From: Bradyrhizobium roseum
GTDB lineage: Bacteria > Pseudomonadota > Alphaproteobacteria > Rhizobiales > Xanthobacteraceae
Length of the DNA stretch: 64,000 nt
Assembly: GCF_030413175.1 (NCBI RefSeq)
Contig: NZ_CP129212.1
Coordinates: forward strand, 3,100,001-3,164,000
Direction of reading: 5' to 3'
A model generated the notes under the pieces. That model was not told the origin of the DNA. It was given only the letters and a program-made list of their open reading frames with translations, and made no database searches. Positions within the stretch are counted from its first letter, which is position 1, and each line of letters opens with the position of its first letter. Made by a program: the position numbers and the translations under genes. Shown one piece after another: positions 54,877 to 64,000 of the stretch.

Positions 54877-55561
54877 ATCCACGCTGATGCGCCATCGCCC
54901 GCCACGCGGTCGACGCGAACTGCCGCCGCCAGGTGACGATGACGACCAGCGCGGTGGTCGCCAGCAACAGCCAGGGGCTGACGAACCAGCCGAGATAGCC
55001 GAGCGCGAAGAAGAACGCGCGCTGGCCGCGGTTGAAATGCCGGCCTGCCGCCTCGAACAGGCGCGTGGTGCGGATGACATGGGCCTCGGCTTCCGCGGTG
55101 TCGCGTTCGGTCGAAGGCGGCATCGCGCCGAGCAGGATCGCGACATAGTTGAACAGCCGATACGACCAGGCGAATTTGAAGAAGGCGTAGATGAAGATCA
55201 GGATCAGGCCGACACATTTGATCTCCCACAGCGCGGGCGAGGGCGTGAGGTCGACCGGCAGTTCGCGCATCACGGCCAGCGCATCGTTGGTGGCGCGCAG
55301 CAGCGCCAGCCCGCCGCCGATCGCAAACAGGCTGGTGGAGGCGAAGAAGGCCGTGCCGTTCTGCAGCGAGGCCATGATCTGCATGTCGACCATGCGTGCC
55401 TCGCGATCGAGCATGGTCCGCATCCAGACCTCGCGATAGCGGTTCATGCGCGCCGACAGGCTGTCGCGGCCGTAAGCCGTGTGCTCGAGCGTGAAACCGT
55501 AGGCCAGCCACTCCACGACGAAGAAGGCGACCGCGGCAATATCGACCCAATAGGCGCTCAT
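54863..55561 (-). CDS. DUF599-family membrane protein
   Basis: A 232-residue protein with four predicted transmembrane helices (VDIAAVAFFVVEWLAYGF, FFASTSLFAIGGGLALL, CVGLILIFIYAFFKFAW, LGWFVSPWLLLATTALVVIV) and a basic loop. It is a DUF599 member; the function is unknown. It starts MSAYWVDIAAVAFFVVE and is convergent and 14 bases overlapping with the TolA-like gene. Confidence 0.85.
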   Translation of the reverse strand: MSAYWVDIAAVAFFVVEWLAYGFTLEHTAYGRDSLSARMNRYREVWMRTMLDREARMVDMQIMASLQNGTAFFASTSLFAIGGGLALLRATNDALAVMRELPVDLTPSPALWEIKCVGLILIFIYAFFKFAWSYRLFNYVAILLGAMPPSTERDTAEAEAHVIRTTRLFEAAGRHFNRGQRAFFFALGYLGWFVSPWLLLATTALVVIVTWRRQFASTAWRAMAHQRGSTTA

Positions 55562-55656
55562 GCGGCGGATCCCCCGGCGGTGACGTGGTGACGTACAGGT
55601 TGAACGCGTCCGGGCCGCTGTGGCAAGGTCGGGAACGCAACAGGACAGCCCCGCAA

Positions 55657-56313
55657 ATGTTGAAACTGGTCATCGGCAACAAGAACTATTCGTCATGGTC
55701 GATGCGGCCATGGCTGGCGCTGCGCGCCAACAGCATTCCGTTCGAGGAAGTGTTCGTTCCGCTCTATACCGACAACAAGGCGGACAAGGACCGTATTCTG
55801 AGGTTTTCCCGCGCGGGCAAGGTGCCGGCGCTGGTCGACGGCGACGTCACGGTGTGGGATTCGCTGTCGATCATCGAATATCTCGCCGAAAAATTTCCGC
55901 AGACGCGGCTGTGGCCGGAGGACCGCGCGCGACGGGCGCATGCGCGGTCGATCTCGGCGGAGATGCATTCGGGCTTCATGGCGCTGCGCAACGAGTGCGG
56001 CATGAACCTGCACCGTCCGATCGGCGCGGTTGCGCTCTCCGATGATGCGCGGGCCAATGTCGTGCGCATCCAGGAAATCTGGGCCGATTGCGCGCGCCGT
56101 TACGGCAAGGACGGTCCGTTCCTGTTCGGCGTGTTCGGCGGCGCCGACGCGATGTTCGCGCCGGTGGTGCATCGTTTCCGCACCTACGCGATCGAAGTGA
56201 GCGGCGAAGCGCGGCAGTATTACGAGGCGATGCAGGCGTTGCCGGCGTTCCAGCAATGGACCCGGGACGGACTTGCCGAAACGCTCCGCATCGAACGCTT
56301 TGAGACGGTCTGA
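55657..56313 (+). CDS. Glutathione S-transferase
   Basis: A 218-residue GST, with a thioredoxin-fold N-terminal domain (MLKLVIGNKNYSSWSMRPWL) where the catalytic Ser is expected in NYSSWS. The glutathione-binding KVPALVDGDVTVWDSLSIIE segment follows, then an all-helical C-terminal domain. I start it at ATG 55657; an upstream in-frame start at 55585 lies in the region that overlaps the divergent gene. Conjugates glutathione to electrophiles, substrate unknown. Divergent from DUF599. Confidence 0.9.
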   Translation: MLKLVIGNKNYSSWSMRPWLALRANSIPFEEVFVPLYTDNKADKDRILRFSRAGKVPALVDGDVTVWDSLSIIEYLAEKFPQTRLWPEDRARRAHARSISAEMHSGFMALRNECGMNLHRPIGAVALSDDARANVVRIQEIWADCARRYGKDGPFLFGVFGGADAMFAPVVHRFRTYAIEVSGEARQYYEAMQALPAFQQWTRDGLAETLRIERFETV

Positions 56314-56557
56314 CGCCCTGACATTCCGGTTGCAGGTATCGCGATCGGGGTGTCCGATTCCGGGAATACCGGCGGCCGGCCGGTTTCCGGGAACCCTCCG
56401 ATTCACTGCGTATCGCCCTGAAAAACATGCCGAATTTGCGCGTTTGCCATGCCCCGATGTTGCTGGCTTTTGGGCGACCGGCTGTGCTAGGTTGCCGCAG
56501 GGTTCTCAAGTCGGCCGAAAGCTAGCGGGACCGTGAGCGCGGCCGGCGTTCTTGCGT

Positions 56558-56761
56558 ATGGAGAGGGCGTTGAAGCATAAGTACTCCGTTGGAGAGACTG
56601 TCTATTTTACTGCCAGCAACGTTGCCCGTCCGGCCGCCAGCGGCACCTACGAGGTGATCCGCCTGCTGCCGACTGAAGGCGACGACTGCCAGTATCGTAT
56701 TAAGAGCTCGACCGAAGCTTTCGAACGGGTTGCCAAGGAAAGCCAGCTCGCGATTTCCTGA
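56558..56761 (+). CDS. Small conserved hypothetical protein
   Basis: A 67-residue protein (starting MERALKHKYSVGETVYF) of a type common in Bradyrhizobiaceae genomes. It begins with a beta-rich SH3-like segment (VGETVYFTASN, GTYEVIRLLP). A TTG at 56570 behind ggagagg would give a shorter, possibly true start. No function known. Confidence 0.65.
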   Translation: MERALKHKYSVGETVYFTASNVARPAASGTYEVIRLLPTEGDDCQYRIKSSTEAFERVAKESQLAIS

Positions 56762-56910
56762 ATCAGTTGTGTGCAAGCGGCCGGCTGACGGGGTTCCCGT
56801 TGGACCGCCGTCAAAAGGCCCCGTTCGCAGAACCATCTGCCGAAAAGCGGATGCGATAAAGACGCATTCGTCTTTCGACGACGTTTGATGCTGCGTAAGG
56901 GACACCGCGC

Positions 56911-57876
56911 ATGAACTGGGACTGGGCTGCTCCGCTGGATAACATCTGGCGCTCGCCGAACCTTCCATTGTACCTGACGCTGGCGGCGGGAGTATTCGTC
57001 GCGATCATCGTTCTGATCACGCTGCTGCGCTCGGAGAGATCCGTGGCCAACAGCGTGCTGGCGCTCATCACGCTGCTGGCGATGGGTGTCGCCGGGGTGG
57101 TGACTTTCCGTGGATTCGGTTCGGCCGGCCCGGCACCGTCGGGGGAGGTGCGTCCGGTCCAGACGGCGGCCGCGCCGTTGCCCCAGCTTTCCTGCATCGA
57201 CGAACTGGCCGGCGATGCCGTGCTCGCCGCGTGCGAAAAAGTGCTCTTTGGATCGGCGGAGTCGGTGGCCGCGGCGGTGGCCTATGCCGCGTCGCAGATC
57301 ACGCTGTTGACCTCGCTCGGGGACGTTGCCTCCGCGAACAAGGGCGGCGGTTCCGACCTCCTGGCGTTGCGCCGGGCCATCGAGCGCGACCGCTACGGGC
57401 TGATGGCCTATGTGCTGACCGCGCGGGACCGCTGCACGCCGACGTCCTGCCGCGCGTTCCGCTCACTGACCGAGCCGCGCCAGATCGTTGCCAACATGGA
57501 AGACCGCGTCTACGAGAGCTTGATCACGCGCTATGCAGCGTCCTGGAACACACCCCATGCCGCCGGCATGATCGCGGCCCTGCCGCCGTCGGCGCCGACG
57601 GGCAAGCCGACCAGCGCCGAATTCCCGACGTCGGCTTCGACGCCGCCCGTCAGCATCATGAACCCCGAGCCGCCGCTCGGCGCCGCGCCGAAACCGCCGC
57701 CGGCCGCCGCGCCGGCAGCGCCGGCAGCGCGTTCGGTCGCGGCACCCCAGCCTGCCGCACCGACGCAGGCACAGGCCGCCGCCAAAAAACCGCCGCCGGC
57801 GCCGAAGCGGCCGGCCGCGGCGGGACCGGTCCAGCTCACGCCGGGCGCGGCACCCACAGCTGATAACAGCGAGTGA
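56911..57876 (+). CDS. Membrane-anchored hypothetical protein with Pro/Ala-rich tail
   Basis: A 321-residue protein. Two transmembrane helices lie at about 19-40 (PLYLTLAAGVFVAIIVLITL) and 48-66. A folded central region follows (about 90-220; CIDELAGDAVLAACEKVLFG, with paired cysteines in CTPTSC), then a Pro/Ala-rich C-terminal 100 residues. No catalytic motif recognised. Same strand as DUF1489 just downstream, 40 bases away, so they may be cotranscribed. Confidence 0.7.
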   Translation: MNWDWAAPLDNIWRSPNLPLYLTLAAGVFVAIIVLITLLRSERSVANSVLALITLLAMGVAGVVTFRGFGSAGPAPSGEVRPVQTAAAPLPQLSCIDELAGDAVLAACEKVLFGSAESVAAAVAYAASQITLLTSLGDVASANKGGGSDLLALRRAIERDRYGLMAYVLTARDRCTPTSCRAFRSLTEPRQIVANMEDRVYESLITRYAASWNTPHAAGMIAALPPSAPTGKPTSAEFPTSASTPPVSIMNPEPPLGAAPKPPPAAAPAAPAARSVAAPQPAAPTQAQAAAKKPPPAPKRPAAAGPVQLTPGAAPTADNSE

Positions 57877-57916
57877 TCTTTCCAAAGTGCGCATGGGCCG
57901 CTACATCGGCTCCATC

Positions 57917-58357
57917 ATGCCGCTTCATCTCATCAAGCTTGCCGTCGGTTGCGAGTCAGTCAAGGAACTCAAGGGCTGGGTCGCCGAACGGATGGCGACC
58001 GCCAAGAAAAAAGGCCTGCCGCTCCGCCACGTTCACATCACGCGGATGACGCCGAAGCGCGACACGGAAATCCTCGCCGGCGGCTCGCTTTACTGGGTGA
58101 TCAAGGGCGAAATCGCCGCCCGCGAAAAGATCATCGCGATCGAGCCGTTCCGCGACAAGGACGGTATCGGCCGATGTCGTTTGGTGATGCAGCCCAAGGT
58201 CGTCGCAGTCTCGCCGCGGCCGATGCGCCCGTTTCAGGGGTGGCGCTACCTTACCGAAGACGCGATACCCGCCGATCTCACCAAATCCTCCGCCGCCAGC
58301 GTGGCCGCGATGCCGGAACCGATGCGGCGCGAGCTGCGCGACCTCGGGCTGCTCTGA
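57917..58357 (+). CDS. DUF1489-family protein
   Basis: A 146-residue protein starting MPLHLIKLAVGCESVKEL, matching DUF1489, a small alphaproteobacterial family without known activity (core VHITRMTPKRDTEILAGGSL and YWVIKGEIAARE). ATG 57917 is preferred over the in-frame start at 57887, which would extend into non-conserved sequence. Convergent with panC. Confidence 0.88.
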   Translation: MPLHLIKLAVGCESVKELKGWVAERMATAKKKGLPLRHVHITRMTPKRDTEILAGGSLYWVIKGEIAAREKIIAIEPFRDKDGIGRCRLVMQPKVVAVSPRPMRPFQGWRYLTEDAIPADLTKSSAASVAAMPEPMRRELRDLGLL

Positions 58358-58382
58358 TCGGTCAGGGCGTAGGAAGCCAAGT

Positions 58383-59234
58383 TCAGACTCCGATATTGTC
58401 GATCAGCCGCGTCTTGCCGATCTTGGCGGCAACGAGGATCCGCACCGGTCCGTCCTTGATCGAGGTGATCGGTGCCAGCGTAGCGGCGTGGCGGGCTTCA
58501 AAATAGTCCAGCGCGAAGCCGGCGGCGCTGATCAGTTCGCGGCCGGCATCCATCGCGGCCGCCATGTCCTCACCAGCCTTCAGCTGCTTGGCGCTCTCCT
58601 TCATGGCGCGGTATAGCACCGTCGCCGTCTGGCGTTCCTCCGCCGAGAGGTAGACGTTGCGCGACGACATCGCCAACCCGTCGCGTTCCCGCACCGTGCG
58701 CGAGCCGATCACCCGGACGCCGAGGTCGAGATCGGCGGCCATCTGCGTCACCACCCGCAATTGCTGAAAATCCTTCTCGCCGAAGATCGCGACATCCGGC
58801 CGGACCTGGGTGAACAGCTTGCCGACCACGGTGGCGACGCCGCCGAAGAAATGCGGCCGGAACCGATCTTCAAGACCGGCGGTGGCCGGCCCTTCCGGCA
58901 CGATCCGCGTGGCGAAGCCTTCCGGGTACATCGCCTTGACGTCCGGATTCCAGATCAGCTCGACCTTTTCGGCGGCGAGCTTGGCGACGTCGGCTTTCCA
59001 GGTACGCGGGTAGGAACCGAAATCCTCCGTCGGCGCGAACTGAGTCGGATTGACGAAGATCGACACGACCACTTTCTGGGCACGGCGCCGGGCCAGCCGC
59101 ACCAGCGACACATGTCCGTCATGAAGCGCTCCCATCGTTGGCACCAGTGCGACGGTGGCCTTGCGGGCGCGCAGCGACTCGATGGCGCGGCGCAGGGCGG
59201 GGACGGTACGGACGACCACGGGACTTCGCGACAT
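58383..59234 (-). CDS. panC: Pantothenate synthetase
   Basis: A 283-residue enzyme joining pantoate and beta-alanine with ATP (pantothenate/CoA pathway). The HIGH-like ATP site is [18 protein letters not shown]; also seen are [16 protein letters not shown], the KMSKS-region equivalent [14 protein letters not shown], and pantoate contacts in [16 protein letters not shown]. Length and domains are normal. It is divergent from mipZ. The panC-mipZ adjacency is typical of Bradyrhizobium/Rhodopseudomonas. Confidence 0.96.
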   Translation of the reverse strand: MSRSPVVVRTVPALRRAIESLRARKATVALVPTMGALHDGHVSLVRLARRRAQKVVVSIFVNPTQFAPTEDFGSYPRTWKADVAKLAAEKVELIWNPDVKAMYPEGFATRIVPEGPATAGLEDRFRPHFFGGVATVVGKLFTQVRPDVAIFGEKDFQQLRVVTQMAADLDLGVRVIGSRTVRERDGLAMSSRNVYLSAEERQTATVLYRAMKESAKQLKAGEDMAAAMDAGRELISAAGFALDYFEARHAATLAPITSIKDGPVRILVAAKIGKTRLIDNIGV

Positions 59235-59501
59235 CTGGCTTCGATCTCTTGCAGTGACGGTGAGAGGGCTTGGCGGTCCCGGACCTTCCGGGCGGGCGCG
59301 CCGACCTTATAAGCACGGCGCAGTGCCGCCAAGCTTGCCCGGACCTGGTCGCAAGAAAATGCAGCAACACGAGTCCGGAAGCGTCGCCGCAACCGCTGCG
59401 ATTCATGATTAAGACACACGTCGCGCGATTTGAATGCGCCGTCGCGCATTTCACTTGACCGCAGCCGCGCGTGGTTGAAGATATCTTGCGGGGATTGAGT
59501 C

Positions 59502-60437
59502 ATGTTGGTTCAGACGAGTCAGGGACAATCCGGTTCGGCGCATGTCGTCGTGCTGGGCAACGAGAAGGGCGGATCGGGAAAATCCACGTCCGCCTTGCAT
59601 ATCGCTGTGGCCCTGATGAAGGCCGGACAGCGCGTCGCCACCATCGACCTCGACTGCCGCCAGCGCAGTTTCACCCGCTACATCGCCAACCGGACCGCGT
59701 GGGCGCGCCGCACCGGTCTCGATCTCGAAATCCCCGTGCACTATTGCGTCAAGCTCGGCGAGACCATGCAGATCGCCGACAATGAAAATGCCGAGTTCCT
59801 GCAGTTCATGGAGGCGGTGAGCGCGATCGAGCGCGCCTTCGATTTCATCGTCATCGACACCCCTGGCTCCGACTCCTACCTGATGCGCCTGGCGCATTCG
59901 ATGGCCGACACCCTGGTGACGCCGATCAACGACAGCTTCCTCGATTTCGACGTGCTCGGCACAGTCGACCCCGCGACCTACGCTGTGACCGGTGCTAGTC
60001 ATTACGCGGAGATGGTGCGCGACGTCCGGCGCAAGCGCCGCCAGCTCGACGGCACCACCACCGACTGGATCGTGGTGCGTAACCGCCTGTCGATGATCGG
60101 CTCGCGCAACAAGCAGCTGGTTGCCGACAGCCTGAAGGACCTTTCGCTGCGGCTCGGCTTCCGCTCGATCGACGGCTTTGCCGAGCGGGTGGTCTACCGC
60201 GAATTCTTCCCGCGCGGGCTGACGGCGCTGGACGACCTCGACGAGGCGACCTTGGGAACCCGGCCGAGCATGGGCCATGTCACCGCCCGCGAGGAGGTGA
60301 CCAGCCTGCTGCGCCAGCTCAAGCTGCCGCTCGACGAGCGCGGCCGCCGCCGCGCCGCCAACCGCGCCGAATGGTTCACCCAGGTCGACAAGCCGCTCGA
60401 AGTCCACGACATCATCGGCGACATCGCCAGCGCCTGA
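59502..60437 (+). CDS. mipZ: Division-plane positioning ATPase MipZ
   Basis: A 311-residue ParA-like ATPase. The deviant Walker A is NEKGGSGKSTSALH, switch I is VATIDLDCRQRSF, and Walker B is FDFIVIDTPGSDSYL. The C-terminal helical region is typical of MipZ rather than ParA (no N-terminal HTH). In Caulobacter MipZ binds ParB at the poles and blocks FtsZ assembly away from midcell. Chromosomal; the matching chromosomal parB is not in the window, and the parB pseudogene at 18008 belongs to a mobile element and is not its partner. Confidence 0.95.
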   Translation: MLVQTSQGQSGSAHVVVLGNEKGGSGKSTSALHIAVALMKAGQRVATIDLDCRQRSFTRYIANRTAWARRTGLDLEIPVHYCVKLGETMQIADNENAEFLQFMEAVSAIERAFDFIVIDTPGSDSYLMRLAHSMADTLVTPINDSFLDFDVLGTVDPATYAVTGASHYAEMVRDVRRKRRQLDGTTTDWIVVRNRLSMIGSRNKQLVADSLKDLSLRLGFRSIDGFAERVVYREFFPRGLTALDDLDEATLGTRPSMGHVTAREEVTSLLRQLKLPLDERGRRRAANRAEWFTQVDKPLEVHDIIGDIASA

Positions 60438-60764
60438 GACTTCAGCCGCGCGGCGGCTCGATCACCGTCATCTTGAAGGGGCCAGCGTTGGCGGCGGCAG
60501 GCGTCACTGCACCGAGGTGATCAGGCGTGCGCGTAGGGCCGCCCCGCGAAGACGGCAGTCCCGCACCTGCACGGCATTGGCTGCGCATCGGCACGGTGTA
60601 GACGCGGGCGCCGAACCGCCGCGAGAGCTCACTCGGCGCCTGCCCGTTACGCCGGGTCGCGACCTACACGACGCTCCGATCCCCAACACGACGGCGGCTG
60701 TTCGGCGCCGCATGGGCGGATGAGCCCCGGCGCATCGTTGCCCAGTTCAGGTGGCGCATGACTT
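60438..60764. other. Intergenic stretch after mipZ
   Basis: About 330 bases with no intact gene. Likely decayed 5' part of the regulator whose tail is at 60765-61000. Confidence 0.3.
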
Positions 60765-61000
60765 TTGGGCGGCGATACCGCCTTCCGCGACGAAGGCTGT
60801 CTCGGATTTGAAGGGCTGGTGGAGGCCCACGACGTCTGCGGGGTCGCGGCGGGCCGCAAGGCCTTGATCCATCCCAAGAAGGGCCGGCTCAAACTGGAGT
60901 ATCATGAACTCCTAGCCAATGACGATCCGGCCCTATCGAGCTCGTCATGTACACGACATTCCCAGCGTTGGCGCAGAGGCTGGTATATCAGCACCGTTGA
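60765..61000 (+). pseudogene. MmyB-type XRE regulator remnant (C-terminal ligand-binding part)
   Basis: Reads GGDTAFRDEGCLGFEGLVEA, then HDVCGVAAGRKALIHPKKGR, LKLEYHELLANDDPAL, and after a one-base shift IELVMYTTFPALAQRLVY with a TGA at 60998. This is the MmyB-like ligand-binding domain that follows the HTH in such regulators. The HTH part is lost and the frame is broken. Dead gene. Confidence 0.5.
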
Positions 61001-61277
61001 TGATCGTTTGGTGCCGGGAACCAGTACTTTGGTCTGCCGTTTTCGTTAGACTTTTATCTATCGCTCGAACCGAAGCTTGATAGGAGGCGTCGTAAACAGT
61101 ACGGGGCGATTTGGCGGGCATTGGGCGCTGCACAATGGATAGGTGCATCGCACAACGATCAGGCGGTCAACACACAACATTTGGCCTTTATGTCACTCCA
61201 TCGTGACATATATCATCAAGAAGAGACCGGAAGAGTCTTTAAACAGGGATGGCCCCTCGCGGGGCACGAGGACGAAT

Positions 61278-62186
61278 ATGAAACGTGGAATTCTCGTTCT
61301 GCTTTCACTCGCCGTGCTGGTCGCTGTCGCGTATGTCACCGCGAGCAAGTGGGCGATCCGGCACGAGACGATCGCATTCCACGATCCCGATCGCGGCAAT
61401 CGCCTGGTTGCCGTCAGCGTCGCGGTTCGACGCGACAAGGAAATGCAGGCCAATGCCGGCCTGATCAAACTTCCCGTTGCCGTCCTCAATCACGGCAACA
61501 CCGTCAAGAATACCGAATATTCTTTCCTCGCAAACGTGTTTGCCTGGCGCGGCTATCTCGCGTTCAGTCCGCAGCACGACTTGCCGACCGATCCGCCGAT
61601 GGTGACCAAGGTCGGCGAGCCCTATGTCGGCCGCCTGCCGCAGATACAGCGCGGCGTGGCCAACATTCGTTTCGCCGTCCACGAAATGAAGAAGCTCCAG
61701 CCAAACGCCGACTACGACAAGGTGACGATGGTGGGTCACTCCATGGGCGGCGACATCACGATGTATTTCGCCAAGGAATATCCCGACGAGATCAAGAAGG
61801 TCGTGACGCTGGATAATCTGCGCGTGCCGTTCCTGACCGACGGCAAATTCAAGATTCTTTCGTTCCGCTCCCAGGATTCGCACTTCAAGCCGGACCCCGG
61901 GGTGGTGCCGGACGACGAGCAGTGCGAACAGTCCGGCATCACAGTCGTGAACACCGGCTTCCAGCACAATGACATGCGGGACACCGGCCCGGACGCCGCC
62001 AAATCTTCGATCCAGTCGATGCTCGACAAGTTCCTGGACGAGTCCGAAAAGAGCAGCGCGTTGAAGCCGGTCCCGACCAGGGTGCCGGACATTCTCGCCG
62101 CCAATCCGGGCCCGGTGCCGCTGTCAGCGCCGCCGGCCGTACCTTTGGCCAGCAATCGCGCGCCGAGCAAGCCTGTCACGAATTAG
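61278..62186 (+). CDS. Alpha/beta hydrolase, membrane-anchored or secreted
   Basis: A 302-residue protein started at ATG 61278 (gaggac 5-8 bases upstream). It has an N-terminal signal anchor (GILVLLSLAVLVAVAYVTAS). The alpha/beta hydrolase core contains the nucleophile elbow VTMVGHSMGGDIT (Ser in GHSMGG), the oxyanion region VAVLNHGNTVKNTE and a His late in GFQHNDMRD. The C-terminal tail is Pro/Ala-rich. Hydrolyses an unknown ester or amide outside the inner membrane. Confidence 0.82.
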   Translation: MKRGILVLLSLAVLVAVAYVTASKWAIRHETIAFHDPDRGNRLVAVSVAVRRDKEMQANAGLIKLPVAVLNHGNTVKNTEYSFLANVFAWRGYLAFSPQHDLPTDPPMVTKVGEPYVGRLPQIQRGVANIRFAVHEMKKLQPNADYDKVTMVGHSMGGDITMYFAKEYPDEIKKVVTLDNLRVPFLTDGKFKILSFRSQDSHFKPDPGVVPDDEQCEQSGITVVNTGFQHNDMRDTGPDAAKSSIQSMLDKFLDESEKSSALKPVPTRVPDILAANPGPVPLSAPPAVPLASNRAPSKPVTN

Positions 62187-62283
62187 GACCACACGGCGCG
62201 CGCCGTTGCACCCTTGGGCGACGCATTGACCGCCGCTTGACGCCATCCCACATAGTGCTTGCAACTTTTACCCGCGAGCGCTC

Positions 62284-63045
62284 ATGGCCGGCGAACCCAT
62301 CAAACCGAAATCAGCAGACGTAGCCTCGGCAAAAGCCGGGATGCGTAGCGAAAGCCGCGTGCCCGAGGCCCGACCGTCGACCTCGGAAGATATCGCCGCC
62401 TTTGTCGCGAAAGCCCGCGCCATGTCGCCGCACGGCGCAGGCGCCAAGGGCCGGCTGGTGTTCGCGCTCGACGCCACCATGAGCCGGCAGCCGACCTGGG
62501 ACATGGCGTGCGCGCTGCAGGCCGACATGTTTCGCGAGGCGGGTTCGCTCGGCAGCCTCGACATCAGGCTGGTGTATTACCGCGGCTTCAACGAATGCCG
62601 CGCGACCGGCTGGATCTCCGATTCCGCGCAACTGGCGCGGCTGATGGGCAAGATCGATTGCCAGGGCGGCAACACCCAGATCGGCAAGGTGCTGTCGGAA
62701 GCGCGGCGCGAGGCGGTGGCGTCAGGCGTGCGCGCCGTCGTGTTCGTCGGCGATGCCATGGAGGAACAGGTCGACGATCTCTGCGCCAAAGCCGGTGAGC
62801 TCGGCCTGCTCAAGGTACCGGTGTTCATGTTTCAGGAAGGCCACGATCCCACAGCCGAGCAGGCGTTCCGCGAAATTGCCCGGCTCACCGGCGGCGCATG
62901 GTGCAGGTTCGACCCCGGGGCCGCGGCACAGTTGCGCGAGCTGCTGCGCGCCGTCGCGGCCTACGCCGCCGGTGGCCGTGAAGCGCTGCTTCGGCTGTCC
63001 AAAACCATGGGCGGCGCGGCCGCACTGATCGGTCAGATGAAGTGA
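62284..63045 (+). CDS. VWA-like domain protein
   Basis: A 253-residue protein with a basic N-terminus (about 50 residues), then a von Willebrand factor A-like fold. I see the MIDAS-type strand LVFALDATMSRQPTWDM, in which Asp is followed by Ala/Thr in place of the canonical DxSxS, and the later strand VRAVVFVGDAMEEQVDDL. Metal binding may therefore be altered. Soluble. It lies 67 bases upstream of the DnaJ-domain gene on the same strand, a pair that recurs in this group, so they are probably cotranscribed. Confidence 0.75.
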   Translation: MAGEPIKPKSADVASAKAGMRSESRVPEARPSTSEDIAAFVAKARAMSPHGAGAKGRLVFALDATMSRQPTWDMACALQADMFREAGSLGSLDIRLVYYRGFNECRATGWISDSAQLARLMGKIDCQGGNTQIGKVLSEARREAVASGVRAVVFVGDAMEEQVDDLCAKAGELGLLKVPVFMFQEGHDPTAEQAFREIARLTGGAWCRFDPGAAAQLRELLRAVAAYAAGGREALLRLSKTMGGAAALIGQMK

Positions 63046-63112
63046 TTGCGACTTTGGCTGCCGGCGTATTGGCCGCGATGCTTTTCCGCTCCGATGCCCC
63101 TATATTGGAATC

Positions 63113-63838
63113 ATGCCAACCCTGATTGCCGGCGTTGTCGCCGTTGTCGTTATCTATTTGCTGCTGCAGATGTTTCGTGCGGCCAACCCGGTCCTGCTCG
63201 CGCGCGGGATCAAGATCGCAGGCGGTGTGGTGGCGCTGGCGGTCGCAGCCTTTACCGGGCTGCGCGGCGAACTGGCGGTGGCGATCCCGCTCGGCATCTT
63301 CGGCGCCGGCCTGCTCGGCTGGTCGCCGTTCGGGCCGGGCAGCTTCAGCAATCTCGGCGGCATTTTCGGCGGCGGCGCGTCGCGCTCCGCGGGTCAAGCC
63401 TCGCACGTCCGCTCGCAGTTTCTCGACATGAGTCTCGATCACGACAGCGGCGCGTTGTCGGGCCAGATCATCGACGGACCGAATGCCGGCCGTCCGCTCG
63501 ACGCGTTCGACCTGCCGCAGCTGATCGCAATGATCCCCGCCTTCGACGCCGAGAGCGTCGCGTTACTTGAAAGCTATCTTGACCGCCGGTTTCCCGCTTG
63601 GCGTCAGGACGCGCAGGGCGACGCGGCAGGGCGGCAGCGTGGTGCGGCGTCGAGCGGAAAAATGACGGACGAGGAGGCCTATCAGATCCTTGGCCTGCAG
63701 CCGGGGGCGGGGCGCGACGACATCAGCCGGGCGCACCGCGCCCTGATGAAGAAACTGCATCCCGATCAGGGGGGCTCGACGTACCTCGCCGCCCGTGTAA
63801 ACGAGGCCAAGGATACCCTTCTTCGCACGCATCTCTAG
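63113..63838 (+). CDS. DnaJ-domain membrane protein
   Basis: A 241-residue protein with an N-terminal transmembrane region (LIAGVVAVVVIYLLLQMF, then VVALAVAAFTGLRGEL and VAIPLGIFGAGLLGW). A soluble middle follows, ending in the J domain (about 185-240): EEAYQILGLQPGAGRDDI, the HPD motif in KKLHPDQGGSTYL, and a final helix AARVNEAKDTLL. It presumably recruits DnaK to the membrane. It ends the gene series; nothing recognisable follows to 64000. Confidence 0.88.
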   Translation: MPTLIAGVVAVVVIYLLLQMFRAANPVLLARGIKIAGGVVALAVAAFTGLRGELAVAIPLGIFGAGLLGWSPFGPGSFSNLGGIFGGGASRSAGQASHVRSQFLDMSLDHDSGALSGQIIDGPNAGRPLDAFDLPQLIAMIPAFDAESVALLESYLDRRFPAWRQDAQGDAAGRQRGAASSGKMTDEEAYQILGLQPGAGRDDISRAHRALMKKLHPDQGGSTYLAARVNEAKDTLLRTHL

Positions 63839-64000
63839 CTCACTCCGGCTCACGCCACTGACGCTACAAACCCGAGAGCTGCTAACCTGTCGTATTCTGA
63901 CTGACGTCCCACATCGCCCGCCGTTGCCCGGCGTGGTCGATCGTTCATTGCCGGTAAACCTAACCGCAAATTCTTGACGGAAAGTTTTCACCGGGCCGCG

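Noticed and set aside
1..64000. CRISPR arrays and tRNA/rRNA genes
   Set aside because: No regularly spaced 25-40 base repeats and no cloverleaf or rRNA sequence recognised by eye; a covariance-model scan would be needed to exclude a tRNA with certainty.

Overview
The window is high-GC alphaproteobacterial DNA, most likely from the Bradyrhizobium/Rhodopseudomonas/Afipia group (Nitrobacteraceae). This rests on gene content: panC beside a MipZ-type ATPase, DUF1489, DUF599, a TolA-like protein, ParB/DUF736 genes of rhizobial integrative elements, and IS110 elements. No tRNA, rRNA or CRISPR array was recognised.

Layout. (1) 1-3.6 kb, minus strand: a DyP heme peroxidase fused in frame to an S41-protease-like region that runs off the left edge, preceded by an overlapping gene of unknown function. 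(2) 3.9-17.96 kb: a defence cassette between two diverged direct-repeat copies. It holds a Shango-like set (TerB membrane protein, BrxD-like ATPase with an in-frame TGA, Lhr-like helicase), a large RecB-nuclease/RNase-H/helicase protein, a DUF4365 protein and a P-loop-Mrr fusion. (3) 18-22.1 kb: decayed backbone of an integrative element, with a ParB pseudogene carrying about six frameshifts and two DUF736 genes, each behind a strong hairpin. (4) 22.6-25.3 kb: two IS110-family transposases, one broken and one intact. (5) 25.9-39 kb: a second defence-rich stretch with an XRE regulator, a DUF1863/TIR-like protein plus membrane partner, an Mrr-like endonuclease, a TIR protein, a zinc-ribbon membrane protein, a UvrD-like helicase, and a coupled pair of a nitrilase-fold protein and a 1207-aa SMC/Rad50-like ATPase. 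(6) 39.5-39.9 kb: a decayed tyrosine recombinase, probably near the right end of the accessory region.

(7) 40.2 kb to the end looks like ordinary chromosome. It starts with a catabolic cluster: a NicC-like FAD monooxygenase and a NodB-fold deacetylase, divergent from an ABC importer and a MarR regulator, with an inverted-repeat operator candidate between them. After that come a GAF histidine kinase, two polysaccharide deacetylases, MgtE, an XRE regulator, an aldo/keto reductase, a TolA-like protein, a GST, DUF1489, PanC, MipZ, an alpha/beta hydrolase, a VWA-like protein and a DnaJ-domain membrane protein.

The accessory genes form at least four candidate anti-phage modules. The nitrilase/SMC pair is the one I could match least well to a named system. 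The Shango-like set is recognisable but probably impaired by its stop codon.
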